A stretch of DNA of 64,000 bases from Arthrobacter sp. (lineage in GTDB: Bacteria; Actinomycetota; Actinomycetes; Actinomycetales; Micrococcaceae). The notes under the pieces were generated by a model that was given only the letters and a program-made list of their open reading frames with translations, searched no databases and was not told where the DNA came from. Below are positions 45,242-53,511 of the stretch, piece by piece. The translations under genes were made by a program, and so were the position numbers. Each line of letters opens with the position of its first letter. Position 1 is the first letter of the stretch. The stretch lies in contig JAHFUZ010000014.1 in NCBI GenBank assembly GCA_023264815.1, forward strand, positions 1 to 64,000. Reading direction: 5' to 3'.

Positions 45242-46033
45242 TGATCAGGCCTTCCGAAACGGCTTTCGTGTGGGCTGAGCGGTCCAGCCGGATCTCGTCC
45301 GAGATCAGGTACCGGCCGCTCTGGGTCGCGGGGTGGAAGCCGGGGCGCTGCAGTTCGCTGAGGTCGAACTGTTCCACCACCCGGCCGTCCTCCATCACGG
45401 CAACGTTGTCCGCGATGGCCTTGATGACGTTCATTTCATGCGTCACCACCACAATCGTGATGCCGAATTTGGCGTTAACGTCGGCCAGGTACTGCAGGAC
45501 CGAGGCCGTGGTCCGCGGTCAACGGCCGACGTCGGCTCGTCGCAGAGCAGCACTTTGGGTTCGGTGGCAAGGGCGCGGGCAATGGCCACCCGTTGCTTCT
45601 GGCCACCGGACAGCTTCGCCGGGTAGGTTCGCGCCTTGTCGCTGAGGTCCACGATCTCCAGGGTTTCGGCGGCACGACGGCGGCGCTCGGCCTTGCCGAT
45701 GCCGGCAAACTTCAGCGAAAGCTCAACGTTCTCCTGCGCGGTGAGGTTGTTGAGCAGGTTGAAGTGCTGGAAGATCATCCCGATGTCGTGCCGCTTGGTG
45801 CGCAGCTCGGCATCGGACAGCGTGAGGAGGTCAACGCCATCCATCAGGACGCGGCCCGCCATGGGGCGCTCCAACAGGTTGATGTTCCGCAGCAGCGTGG
45901 ACTTCCCTGCGCCGGAAAACCCGATAATGCCCTGGATGGTGCCCCGCTGGATGTGCAGGCTGACATCATCAACGGCGGTAAAACGGCCGGTGGGCGAGTC
46001 GAATGAGGTGGTGACGTTCTGGATCTCAATCAC
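45234..46033 (-). pseudogene. metN: Frameshifted MetN-type ABC transporter ATPase
   Basis: The reading frame is split in two. The first part (46033 to about 45518) holds Walker A GFSGAGKSTLL, the signature LSGGQKQRVAIARAL and Walker B VLLCDEPTSAVD. Just after it the sequence reads GTTGACCGCGG where GTTGACCCGCGG would continue the frame as DPRTTASVLQYLADVNAKFG. Restoring one C joins it to the second part, which carries the switch His in VVVTHEMNVIKAIADNVAV and ends at 45234. The repaired protein would have 266 residues, shorter than typical MetN because the C-terminal NIL domain is absent. The GTG start at 46033 has AGGTGA upstream. Either a true inactivating deletion or a sequencing error in a short C-run. 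Confidence 0.85.
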
Positions 46034-46082
46034 AGGTCATCACCTGCTGGGGCTGCCGTCCGGCTGCCAGTCTGTACTTCAT
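46026..46082 (-). CDS. 18-residue leader ORF upstream of metN
   Basis: A small open frame, MKYRLAAGRQPQQVMTCD, with a strong GGAGG site five bases before its ATG. Its TGA lies within the first codons of metN (overlap of 8 bp), so ribosomes finishing it could restart at the metN GTG. Its Shine-Dalgarno is part of a hairpin, TCCTCGGG with CCCGGAGGA. It lies between the SAM-I aptamer and metN and may be part of the expression platform. Confidence 0.5.
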   Translation of the reverse strand: MKYRLAAGRQPQQVMTCD

Positions 46083-46174
46083 GAATTCCTCCGGGCTAAC
46101 CCGAGGAAACCCCTTGTACACCGGCGTCAGGGCAGCCTTGAGCTGCCTGAGCGGTCCGGGAACACAGTGGTTCT

Positions 46175-46261
46175 CCATCGGTCCTGGCAGTAGCACCCGC
46201 CCACAACAAGGAGGGGTTGCTGCGGCGTCACAAAGCCAGGTCTCTCAGCCGCTCGAGATGG
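46175..46261 (-). promoter_or_regulatory. SAM-I riboswitch (S box) of the left sulfur operon
   Basis: On the minus strand the aptamer begins CCATCTCGAGCGGCTGAGAG and continues with CTGGCTTTGTGACGCCGCAG, CAACC and later GGTGCTACTGCCAGG and ACCGATGG. These are the SAM-I core elements (kink-turn, GCAACC, GGTGCTA). P1 pairs CCATC with GATGG. The 3' part is nearly identical to the riboswitch at 48041. It controls the metN-metI-monooxygenase-NlpA-SfnB operon. The remaining leader of about 140 bases has two hairpins but no T-run, so control of translation is likelier than termination. Confidence 0.9.
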
Positions 46262-46417
46262 TTACAGGACGAATCTGGCACAGGCACGCCCCGGGAGCGA
46301 AGCCGCACGTCACACGCGGTAACCGGAACGACGCCGCAGGTCACGGAAGGTAAAGTGGCGCAACCTGGCTCAACCCCGGGGTCCCCACGGGCGGCTGGCC
46401 GGTGCTAGTCTGCGAAC

Positions 46418-47446
46418 ATGTCACATGAACGGGCGACCATCCCAGTTCTGGACCTGAGTACCGCACGCCAGCCCTACGGTTCCTTCAGCCCGGAATTCAT
46501 CGACCAACTGCGGGACGCCGCGCACAGCGTGGGGTTCTTCCAGATCACCGGCTACGGCGCCGCACCCGGGCAGGCGGAGGAGCTGCTGGAACTCCTCAAG
46601 CGCTTCTTCAGCCTGCCCCTTGAGGAGCGGATGAAGCTGGACAACCGGCTGTCGCCCCACTTCCGGGGCTACACGCGGATGGGTACGGAAGTGACCCAGG
46701 GAAAGGCTGACGCCCGGGAGCAGATCGACTATTCCCCTGACCGCGAGCCACTCCACGATTACCCCGCCGACCAGCCCTACTGGCTGCTGCAGGGGCATAA
46801 TCTTTGGCCCGACGAGGCCATGCCCGAGCTCAGGCCTGCCGCCATGGCCTGGGCTGAGCTGATGTCCGAGGTGGGCATGGAGCTCCTGCGCGGCATTGCG
46901 GTGGCGCTGGGCCTGCCCGAGGACCACTTCGACGAGCCGTTCGGCGACGAACCGGCCTGGATGGGCAAGCTGGTGCATTACGTTGGCGGGGTTGTGGAAG
47001 CTGCCGGCGACCAGGGCGTGGGTTCCCACGCCGACTATGGTTTTGTCACCCTCCTGCTCCAGGACGAGGTGGGCGGGCTGGAAGTGCTGCCACATGGAAC
47101 CACCGAGTGGGCCACTGTGGAGCCTCTTCCCGGAGCGCTGGTGGTGAACCTTGGCGAGATGCTGGAGGTGGCCACTGAGGGGTACCTCGCCGCCACCATC
47201 CACCGGGTCAAAGCCCCGCCGCCCGGTGTGGACCGGTATTCCGTGCCGTTTTTCTGGTCTCCGCGCCTCGATGCCGTCATCGACCCCGTGCCGCTGCCGC
47301 CGGAACTGAAGGCCCAGGCGCGCGGACTCTCGGACGATCCCACCAACCCGATGCTCGCCTCGTTCGGCCTGAACATGCTCAAGGGCAGGATGCGCGCGCA
47401 CCCCGATGTGACCGAGCGCCACTACCCGGAGCTTATGCAGCGCTGA
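46418..47446 (+). CDS. Isopenicillin-N-synthase-like 2-oxoglutarate/Fe(II) oxygenase
   Basis: A 342-residue non-haem iron oxygenase. The 2-His-1-Asp iron triad is seen as His204 and Asp206 (SHADYGFVTLL) and His262 (IHRVKAP), and the cosubstrate motif RxS is Arg273-Ser275 (DRYSVPFF). The N-terminal DIOX_N domain starts IPVLDLSTARQPYG. Such proteins are found in sulfur, amino-acid and secondary metabolism; the substrate is unknown. It lies between the two riboswitch-controlled operons, reading toward the CoA-binding gene. Confidence 0.88.
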   Translation: MSHERATIPVLDLSTARQPYGSFSPEFIDQLRDAAHSVGFFQITGYGAAPGQAEELLELLKRFFSLPLEERMKLDNRLSPHFRGYTRMGTEVTQGKADAREQIDYSPDREPLHDYPADQPYWLLQGHNLWPDEAMPELRPAAMAWAELMSEVGMELLRGIAVALGLPEDHFDEPFGDEPAWMGKLVHYVGGVVEAAGDQGVGSHADYGFVTLLLQDEVGGLEVLPHGTTEWATVEPLPGALVVNLGEMLEVATEGYLAATIHRVKAPPPGVDRYSVPFFWSPRLDAVIDPVPLPPELKAQARGLSDDPTNPMLASFGLNMLKGRMRAHPDVTERHYPELMQR

Positions 47447-47470
47447 CGCCCGGGCGGGCGGGCACTCCGG

Positions 47471-47893
47471 TCAGAGGTTGTATTTCCAGGCCTGCTGCGC
47501 CGGGCACACGTTCATCACCACGTCCAGTCCGGCCGCCTTGGCCCGCTCGGCGGCGGCCTCGTCGATGACGCCAAGCTGGAGCCACACTGCTTTGGCGCCC
47601 ACGGCAATGGCCTGGTCAACCACCGCGCCGACTTTTTGCGAGTTCACGAAGCAGTCCACGACGTCGATGGGGTGCTTTTCTGCCGGGATGTCACCGAGGG
47701 TGCGGTACCCGGCCTCGCCGTGCACCGGGTCCCCGGGCAGGTTCACGGGGATGATCTGCATCCCCAGCCGATCGCGGATAAAAAGCGACGTATCGTAAGC
47801 CGCGCGCCACTCATTGGTGGTGAGGCCAACGATGGCCCACCGCCCTTTGGTTCGCATAAGGCGCTCGATGACTGCAGGATCGTTGGCGTGGCC
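47471..47893 (-). CDS. CoA-binding (YccU-type) protein
   Basis: A 140-residue Rossmann-fold protein of the CoA-binding family. RWAIVGLTTNEWRAAYDTSL near the start, IPVNLPGDPVHGEAGYRTL in the middle and VWLQLGVIDEAAAERAKAAGL then VVMNVCPAQQA near the end are typical. Starts upstream at 47911, 47920 and 47962 are open, but homologous proteins usually begin just before NDPAVIERL. It is a paralogue of the protein at 52992-53486, also part of this sulfur region. Confidence 0.8.
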   Translation of the reverse strand, partial: GHANDPAVIERLMRTKGRWAIVGLTTNEWRAAYDTSLFIRDRLGMQIIPVNLPGDPVHGEAGYRTLGDIPAEKHPIDVVDCFVNSQKVGAVVDQAIAVGAKAVWLQLGVIDEAAAERAKAAGLDVVMNVCPAQQAWKYNL

Positions 47894-48040
47894 CATGATC
47901 CAAGCGTACATCGTCCCCATATGGGCCTCGGGTCGAATTTTTGAATGACCTTGGGGGCTCATTGCGGTCGTGAACGAATATTACTTTCCGCGGACCCCGA
48001 TTTGGCGCAGCGCGTGCGGTTCGGGTCTAGTAGGAGGTGA

Positions 48041-48174
48041 CCATCCCGAGCGGCCGAGAGACCTGGATCGATGAAGCCGCAGCATCCCTGGTCGGCCTGC
48101 CGCCGACACAGCTGTACCCGCTGAGGCGACCATCCTCGGCACACAGCGAAGGGTGCTACTGCCAGGACCGATGG
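48041..48174 (+). promoter_or_regulatory. SAM-I riboswitch (S box) of the right sulfur operon
   Basis: CCATCCCGAGCGGCCGAGAG, ACCTGGATCGATGAAGCCGC, then GGGTGCTACTGCCAGGACCG and ATGG form a SAM-I aptamer with P1 pairing CCATC (48041-48045) and GATGG (48170-48174). The aptamer is longer than the one at 46175 because of an extended P3/P4 region. The 3' strand of P1 overlaps the GGAG Shine-Dalgarno (48173-48176) of the acs gene whose ATG is at 48183, so SAM binding should hide the ribosome site directly. Confidence 0.9.
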
Positions 48175-48182
48175 AGCACGCA

Positions 48183-50453
48183 ATGACATCAGAAATTTCT
48201 TCACCCGCGCCTTTTTCCACCCCGGAACCCGGCAGCGCCGCATCAGCGGCTGTTGCGGTGGATACCCCCAAAGCCACTTCGAACGCGACGGCGATCGAAG
48301 CAGGGCTGCGTGACGCGCCCGGCCCCTCCAGCGGCTCATCGGGATGGTCCTCGACCGAGCCCAAGGACGTCGCCGTGCACGGCGCACCGTCCGGAAGGCC
48401 GGCGCGTCACAGCAGCACCATCACCGCCCGGCGCCAGACGACCGCACAGCACCAGGGGACCGCGCAGCACCAGACCGAAACCCAGCCGGACAATGTGGGA
48501 TTTTGGGAGCAGCAGGCGCTCCGCCTGGACTGGGCCCCGTCCGGAGAATCATCCGGGGGCAAGCCCTGGCACACCGCGCACCGCCGCGTCCCCGCCGACG
48601 CCGCCGCCGGGAAAGGCCCGGAAATCACCTGGTTTGAGGGCGGCAAGCTCAACGTCGCCTACAACTGCGTGGACCGCCACGTCGAGGCCGGCCGCGGCAG
48701 CAAGGTGGCCCTCTTCTTCGAGGGCGAGCCCGGTGACCGCCGCGCCATCACCTACGCCGAACTCCAGCGGGACGTTTCCAAAGCTGCCAACGCGCTCCTG
48801 GCGCTGGGCATCACCAAGGGCGACCGTGTGGTCATCTACCTGCCGGTCATCCCCGAAACCGTCATCATCACCCTCGCCGTGGCACGGATCGGCGCCATCC
48901 ACTCCCTGGTGTTCGGCGGCTTCTCCGCCGAGGCGCTGAAGTTCCGCGTCGAGGACACGGGAGCAAAACTGCTGGTGACCACGGACGGCCAGTTCCGCCG
49001 CGGCGTCGCCGTGCCCGTGAAGGACAACGCCGACGCGGCCGTCGCCGGGGACAACGCCATCGAGCACGTCCTGGTGGTCAACCGCACCACCCCGGCGGAC
49101 GAACTCGCGTCCGTGCCCATGGCTGAAGGCCGCGACGTTTGGTGGCATGACGCCGTCGGAAGCGCCCCGGACGTCCACGAACCTGAGGCGTTCGACGCCG
49201 AGACTCCCTTGTTCATCATGTACACGTCCGGGACCACGGGTAAGCCCAAGGGTCTGGTACACACCTCCGGCGGGTACCTGACACAAGCCTCCTGGAGCTT
49301 CGAGCACTTGTTCAGTAACCCCGATCCGGCCCTCCGGGACCAGGACGTTCACTGGTGCACCGCGGACCTCGCCTGGGTCACCGCCCACACCTACGAGATC
49401 TACGGACCGCTCTCCAACGGGGTCACCCAGGTCATCTTCGAAGGCACGCCGAACACCCCGCACCCCGGCCGGCACTTCGAAATCATCGAGCGCTACGGCG
49501 TCACGCAGTACTACACGGCGCCCACGCTGGTCCGCTCCCTGATGGGCTGGTTCCCGGACGGTGTGCCGGACACCTACAACCTCTCCTCCATCCGGATGCT
49601 CGGGACCGTGGGTGAGGCCGTCAACCCGGAGGCGTGGCGCTGGCTGCGCCACAACGTCGGCGCCGGCACCGCCCCCGTGGTGGACACCTGGTGGCAGTCC
49701 GAAACCGGCGCCACCATCCTCTCCCCCGCCCCCACGGACACCGATTTCAAGCCCGGGTGCGCGGCCCGCCCGCTGCCCGGGGTCAGCACCAGGATCGTGG
49801 ACGACGCCGGCAATACGGTGCCGCCGGGCGTCCAGGGATTCATTGTGGTGGACACCCCCGGGCCCGCCATTGCGCGTACAGTCTGGGGCAACCCCCGCCG
49901 CTACTACGACTCCTACTGGAGCAAGTACGTGGAGCAGGGCTGGTTCCTCGCCGGCGACGGCGCCAAGTACGACGCCGACGGCGACATCTGGATCCTGGGC
50001 CGGGTGGACGACACCCTCAACGTCTCCGGCCACCTGCTGTCCACCATCGAGATCGAGTCGGCCCTGGTGTCCCACCCGGACGTGGTGGAGGCCGGCGTCT
50101 GTCCGGTGGCCGATCCAAAGACCGGGCACGCGATCGTGGCGTTTGTCGTCCCCACCCGCCCCCTCCCCTCGCAAGCACGGGCCGGGAACCCTGCGGGCGT
50201 GGGCCCGGACGCGTTCGTCGAGGAGCTCCGCAGCCACGTCGCGAAGGCGATCGGCCCCATCGCCAAGCCGCGCGACGTCGTCGTGGTTTCCGACGTACCC
50301 AAGACCCGCAGCGGCAAGATCATGCGCCGGCTGCTGACCCAACTCTTTGAGGGGACCGCCCTGGGCGACACCACCTCACTGCAAAACGAGCCGGCCATCG
50401 CCGGAATCCAGGACGTCCTGCGCGAGCGGGCCCTAGCAAAGGAAAATTCATGA
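48183..50453 (+). CDS. acs: Acetate-CoA ligase (acetyl-CoA synthetase)
   Basis: A 756-residue AMP-forming ligase making acetyl-CoA from acetate, ATP and CoA. Core motifs are FIMYTSGTTGKPKGLVHTSG near 345, TWWQSETGA near 500 (the Trp sets a small acyl pocket), GRVDDTLNVSGHLLSTIEIE, and KTRSGKIMRR near 706 with the acetylatable Lys. The first 105 residues are a low-complexity Ser/Thr/Ala/Gln extension absent from ordinary Acs (about 650 residues). It is the first gene behind a SAM-I riboswitch and overlaps the next by ATGA, an unusual setting; acetate is a by-product of O-acetylhomoserine sulfhydrylation by a downstream gene. Confidence 0.88.
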   Translation: MTSEISSPAPFSTPEPGSAASAAVAVDTPKATSNATAIEAGLRDAPGPSSGSSGWSSTEPKDVAVHGAPSGRPARHSSTITARRQTTAQHQGTAQHQTETQPDNVGFWEQQALRLDWAPSGESSGGKPWHTAHRRVPADAAAGKGPEITWFEGGKLNVAYNCVDRHVEAGRGSKVALFFEGEPGDRRAITYAELQRDVSKAANALLALGITKGDRVVIYLPVIPETVIITLAVARIGAIHSLVFGGFSAEALKFRVEDTGAKLLVTTDGQFRRGVAVPVKDNADAAVAGDNAIEHVLVVNRTTPADELASVPMAEGRDVWWHDAVGSAPDVHEPEAFDAETPLFIMYTSGTTGKPKGLVHTSGGYLTQASWSFEHLFSNPDPALRDQDVHWCTADLAWVTAHTYEIYGPLSNGVTQVIFEGTPNTPHPGRHFEIIERYGVTQYYTAPTLVRSLMGWFPDGVPDTYNLSSIRMLGTVGEAVNPEAWRWLRHNVGAGTAPVVDTWWQSETGATILSPAPTDTDFKPGCAARPLPGVSTRIVDDAGNTVPPGVQGFIVVDTPGPAIARTVWGNPRRYYDSYWSKYVEQGWFLAGDGAKYDADGDIWILGRVDDTLNVSGHLLSTIEIESALVSHPDVVEAGVCPVADPKTGHAIVAFVVPTRPLPSQARAGNPAGVGPDAFVEELRSHVAKAIGPIAKPRDVVVVSDVPKTRSGKIMRRLLTQLFEGTALGDTTSLQNEPAIAGIQDVLRERALAKENS

Positions 50454-51643
50454 CAGACATCAGCAACGTTGCGCGTCTCTCCGAGCCGCTGAAATTCGCC
50501 TACTGGGTGCCGAACGTTTCCGGCGGCCTGGTGGTCTCCACCATCGAACAGCGGACCAGCTGGGACTTCGCCTACAACAAGAAGCTGGCGCAGATCGCCG
50601 AGAACTCCGGCTTCGAATACGCCCTGACGCAGACCCGCTACGCCGCGTCCTATGGTGCGGACAAGCAGCACGAGGCAACCTCATTCAGCCTGGCGCTGCT
50701 GGCCGCTACCGAACGGCTGAAGGTCATCTCCGCTGTTCACCCCGGCATGTGGCACCCCGGCGTGCTGGCCAAGTACATCATCACCGCTGACCACATCTCC
50801 AACGGCCGCGCCGCCGTCAACATCGTCTCCGGCTGGCTCAAGAACGAGTTCACCAACTTCGGCCTCGAATGGCTGGAGCACGACGAACGCTACGTCCGCA
50901 CCGAGGAGTTCATCAAGGTCCTGCGCGGCCTGTGGACCGAGCAGGAGTACAGCCAGTCCGGCAAGTACTACAACATCACCGACTTCACCCTGAACCCGGC
51001 CCCCGTGGACGTTCCGGGCCGCGCGCACCCGGAGATCTTCTTCGGCGGCAACTCCACTGCAGCCCAGGCCACGGCCGGCCGCGTCGCCGACTGGTATTTC
51101 TCCAACGGCAAGGACCTGGAAGGCTTCAAGGAGAACATTGCAGGTGTGGTCGCTGCGTCCGGGGAAACCCGCCGCGGAACGGAAGGGGCGCTCCCCGCAC
51201 CGAGGTTCGGCCTCAACGGCTTTGTCATTTCCCGCGATTCCGAGAAGGAAGCCCGCGACACCCTGCGTGAGATCGTGGAAAAGGCGCACAAGCCGGCCGT
51301 CGAAGGCTTCCGGGACGCCGTGCAGGAAGCCGGCGCGTCCACCAAGGACGGCAAGGGCATGTGGGCCGACTCCACCTTCGAGGATCTGGTTCAGTACAAC
51401 GACGGCTTCAAGACCCAGCTGATCGGCACCCCGGAGCAGATCGCCGAGCGGATCGTGGAGTACAAGAAGATCGGCGTGAACCTGTTCCTCACCGGCTACC
51501 TCCACTTCCAGGAGGAAGTGGCCGCCTTTGGCCAGGACATCCTGCCGATCGTGCGCGAACTCGAAGCCGACCTGGCGCGGAAGAACGGCACCGAACTCGA
51601 CTTGTCCGGAACCCCGGTTGCCAAGGTGGAGGTGGCTGCGTAA
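50450..51643 (+). CDS. sfnG: SfnG-like dimethyl sulfone monooxygenase (luciferase-like)
   Basis: A 397-residue FMNH2-dependent monooxygenase. LKFAYWVPNVSGGLVVSTIE and TSWDFAYNKKLAQIAENSGF are diagnostic of the SfnG group, which turns dimethyl sulfone into methanesulfinate and formaldehyde. HPGMWHPGVLAKYIITADHISNG and PEIFFGGNSTAAQATAGRVAD complete the luciferase-like barrel. It overlaps acs by 4 bp and the sulfhydrylase by 1 bp, so it is tightly coupled in the operon. A dedicated flavin reductase is not in the window. Confidence 0.87.
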   Translation: MTDISNVARLSEPLKFAYWVPNVSGGLVVSTIEQRTSWDFAYNKKLAQIAENSGFEYALTQTRYAASYGADKQHEATSFSLALLAATERLKVISAVHPGMWHPGVLAKYIITADHISNGRAAVNIVSGWLKNEFTNFGLEWLEHDERYVRTEEFIKVLRGLWTEQEYSQSGKYYNITDFTLNPAPVDVPGRAHPEIFFGGNSTAAQATAGRVADWYFSNGKDLEGFKENIAGVVAASGETRRGTEGALPAPRFGLNGFVISRDSEKEARDTLREIVEKAHKPAVEGFRDAVQEAGASTKDGKGMWADSTFEDLVQYNDGFKTQLIGTPEQIAERIVEYKKIGVNLFLTGYLHFQEEVAAFGQDILPIVRELEADLARKNGTELDLSGTPVAKVEVAA

Positions 51644-52995
51644 TGTCTGACCGCACCTTTGGATTCCGCACCCGCGCGCTGCATGCCGGCGGCACCCCCG
51701 ATGCCGAGCACGGCGCCCGGGCCGTGCCGATCTACCAGACCACATCCTTCGTGTTCAAGGACACCCAGGACGCCGCCAACCTCTTCGCCCTGCAGAAGTA
51801 CGGCAACATCTACTCCCGCATCGGCAACCCCACCGTGGCCGCGTTCGAAGAGCGGATCGCTTCCCTGGAGGGCGGCATCGGCGCGGTGGCAACGTCCTCG
51901 GGCATGGCCGCCGAGTTCATCACCTTCGCCGCTCTCACCCAGGCCGGGGACCACATCGTGGCCGCCTCCCAGCTCTACGGCGGCACCGTCACCCAGCTGG
52001 ACGTGACACTGCGCCGGTTCGGCGTGGACACTACGTTCGTTCCCGGTACCGACCCCGCGGACTACGCCGCGGCGGTCCAGGACAACACCAAGGCGATCTT
52101 CGTCGAGGTTGTGGCCAACCCGTCGTCGGAGGTCCAGGACCTTGCAGCGCTGGCCAAGGTAGCTCACGACGCCGGGATTCCCCTGGTGGTCGACGCCACT
52201 TTGAGCACGCCGTACCTCGTGCGGCCCATCGAACACGGCGCCGACATCGTCATCCACTCCGCCACCAAGTTCCTGGGCGGCCATGGCACCACCCTGGGCG
52301 GTGTGATCGTCGAAAGCGGCAGGTTCAACTGGGGCAACGGCAAGTTCCCCACCATGACCGAACCGGTGGCCTCCTACGGCAATGTCTCCTGGTGGGGCAA
52401 CTTCGGCGAGTACGGCTTCCTCACCAAACTTCGCTGCGAACAGCTCCGCGACATCGGCCCGGCGCTCTCCCCGCAGTCCGCCTTCCAGCTGCTGCAGGGC
52501 GTGGAAACCCTCCCGCAGCGCCTGGACGAGCACCTGAAGAACGCCCAGGCCGTGGCCGAATGGCTCGAGGCCGACGATCGCGTGGCCTACGTGAACTTCT
52601 CCGGGCTGCCGTCCCACCCGCACTTTGAGCGGGCAAAAAAGTACCTGCCGCTGGGCCCCGGCTCGGTGTTCTCCTTCGGGGTGAAGGGCGGCCGGGCTGC
52701 CGGCCAGAAGTTCATCGAGTCCCTGCAGCTGGCGTCCCACCTGGCCAATGTGGGCGACTCCCGCACCCTGGTGATCCACCCCGGTTCCACCACCCACCAG
52801 CAGCTCAGCCCCGAGCAGCTCGAGTCGGCCGGAGTCCCCGCGGACCTGGTCCGCATCTCCGTGGGCCTGGAAGACATCGAGGATATCCTCTGGGACCTGG
52901 ACCAGGCCCTGGCCGAGGCCTCGGCAGCCCCTTCGTCAGCCGACGTCGAGTCAATCATTGAAGCCGAATCCTGCACGATTGGAGCACGCGCATGA
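51643..52995 (+). CDS. metY: O-acetylhomoserine aminocarboxypropyltransferase/sulfhydrylase
   Basis: A 450-residue PLP enzyme of the Cys/Met metabolism family that joins O-acetylhomoserine and sulfide (or methanethiol) to give homocysteine (or methionine) and acetate. [20 protein letters not shown] begins the fold; the PLP-lysine motif is [10 protein letters not shown] near 207, and [20 protein letters not shown] sequence and [11 protein letters not shown] are present. ATG 51643 shares one base with the sfnG stop; the open frame upstream to 51361 is ignored. Under SAM control, as expected for methionine synthesis. Confidence 0.92.
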   Translation: MSDRTFGFRTRALHAGGTPDAEHGARAVPIYQTTSFVFKDTQDAANLFALQKYGNIYSRIGNPTVAAFEERIASLEGGIGAVATSSGMAAEFITFAALTQAGDHIVAASQLYGGTVTQLDVTLRRFGVDTTFVPGTDPADYAAAVQDNTKAIFVEVVANPSSEVQDLAALAKVAHDAGIPLVVDATLSTPYLVRPIEHGADIVIHSATKFLGGHGTTLGGVIVESGRFNWGNGKFPTMTEPVASYGNVSWWGNFGEYGFLTKLRCEQLRDIGPALSPQSAFQLLQGVETLPQRLDEHLKNAQAVAEWLEADDRVAYVNFSGLPSHPHFERAKKYLPLGPGSVFSFGVKGGRAAGQKFIESLQLASHLANVGDSRTLVIHPGSTTHQQLSPEQLESAGVPADLVRISVGLEDIEDILWDLDQALAEASAAPSSADVESIIEAESCTIGARA

Positions 52996-53486
52996 GCGTC
53001 GAAACCCGCACCTGGGAAGGCCCCTCCGCACCGGAGCGCCTGAACCTGCTGCGCGCAGCCAAGACGATTGCAATTGTGGGCGCCTCGGACAAACCCTCCC
53101 GGGCGAGTTACTTCGTGGCGACGTACCTGCAGTCCTCCACCCGGTACAAGGTGTACTTCGTGAACCCGGTGGTCAAGGAGATCCTGGGCGAGCCCACATA
53201 CGCCTCGCTGGCCGACCTTCCGGAGAGCCCGGACATCGTGGACGTATTCCGCAAGCACGATGACCTGCCGGGCGTCCTGGACGAAGCCATCGCGGCAGGC
53301 GCCAAGACGCTCTGGCTGCAGCTCGGGTCATGGCATGAGTCTGTGGCGGCCGACGCCGAGGCAGCCGGGCTCAACGTGGTGATGGACCGCTGCGTGAAGA
53401 TTGAACACGCCCGGTTCCATGGCGGCCTGCACCTGGCCGGCTTCGACACCGGCGTGATCTCGTCCCGCCGGCAGCTCCTCTCCTGA
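52992..53486 (+). CDS. CoA-binding (YccU-type) protein
   Basis: A 164-residue Rossmann-fold CoA-binding protein with KTIAIVGASDKPSRASYFVA, VYFVNPVVKEILGEPTYASL and LWLQLGSWHESVAADAEAAGL then NVVMDRCVKIEH. It ends the riboswitch-controlled operon and overlaps metY by 4 bp. Proteins of this group often accompany O-acetylhomoserine sulfhydrylase genes in actinobacteria, though the role is not known. Paralogue of 47471-47893. Confidence 0.87.
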   Translation: MSVETRTWEGPSAPERLNLLRAAKTIAIVGASDKPSRASYFVATYLQSSTRYKVYFVNPVVKEILGEPTYASLADLPESPDIVDVFRKHDDLPGVLDEAIAAGAKTLWLQLGSWHESVAADAEAAGLNVVMDRCVKIEHARFHGGLHLAGFDTGVISSRRQLLS

Positions 53487-53511
53487 CGGACCTGCCGCAG
53501 GAAAAAACTAT

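Noticed and set aside
46034..46174. Intrinsic terminator in the left riboswitch leader
   Set aside because: The hairpins CAGGCAGC/GCTGCCCTG and TCCTCGGG/CCCGGAGGA are not followed by a T-run, so termination is not supported.
48549..50342. 597-residue open frame antisense to acs
   Set aside because: Shadow of the conserved acs gene; composition is atypical and there is no ribosome-binding site or family match.
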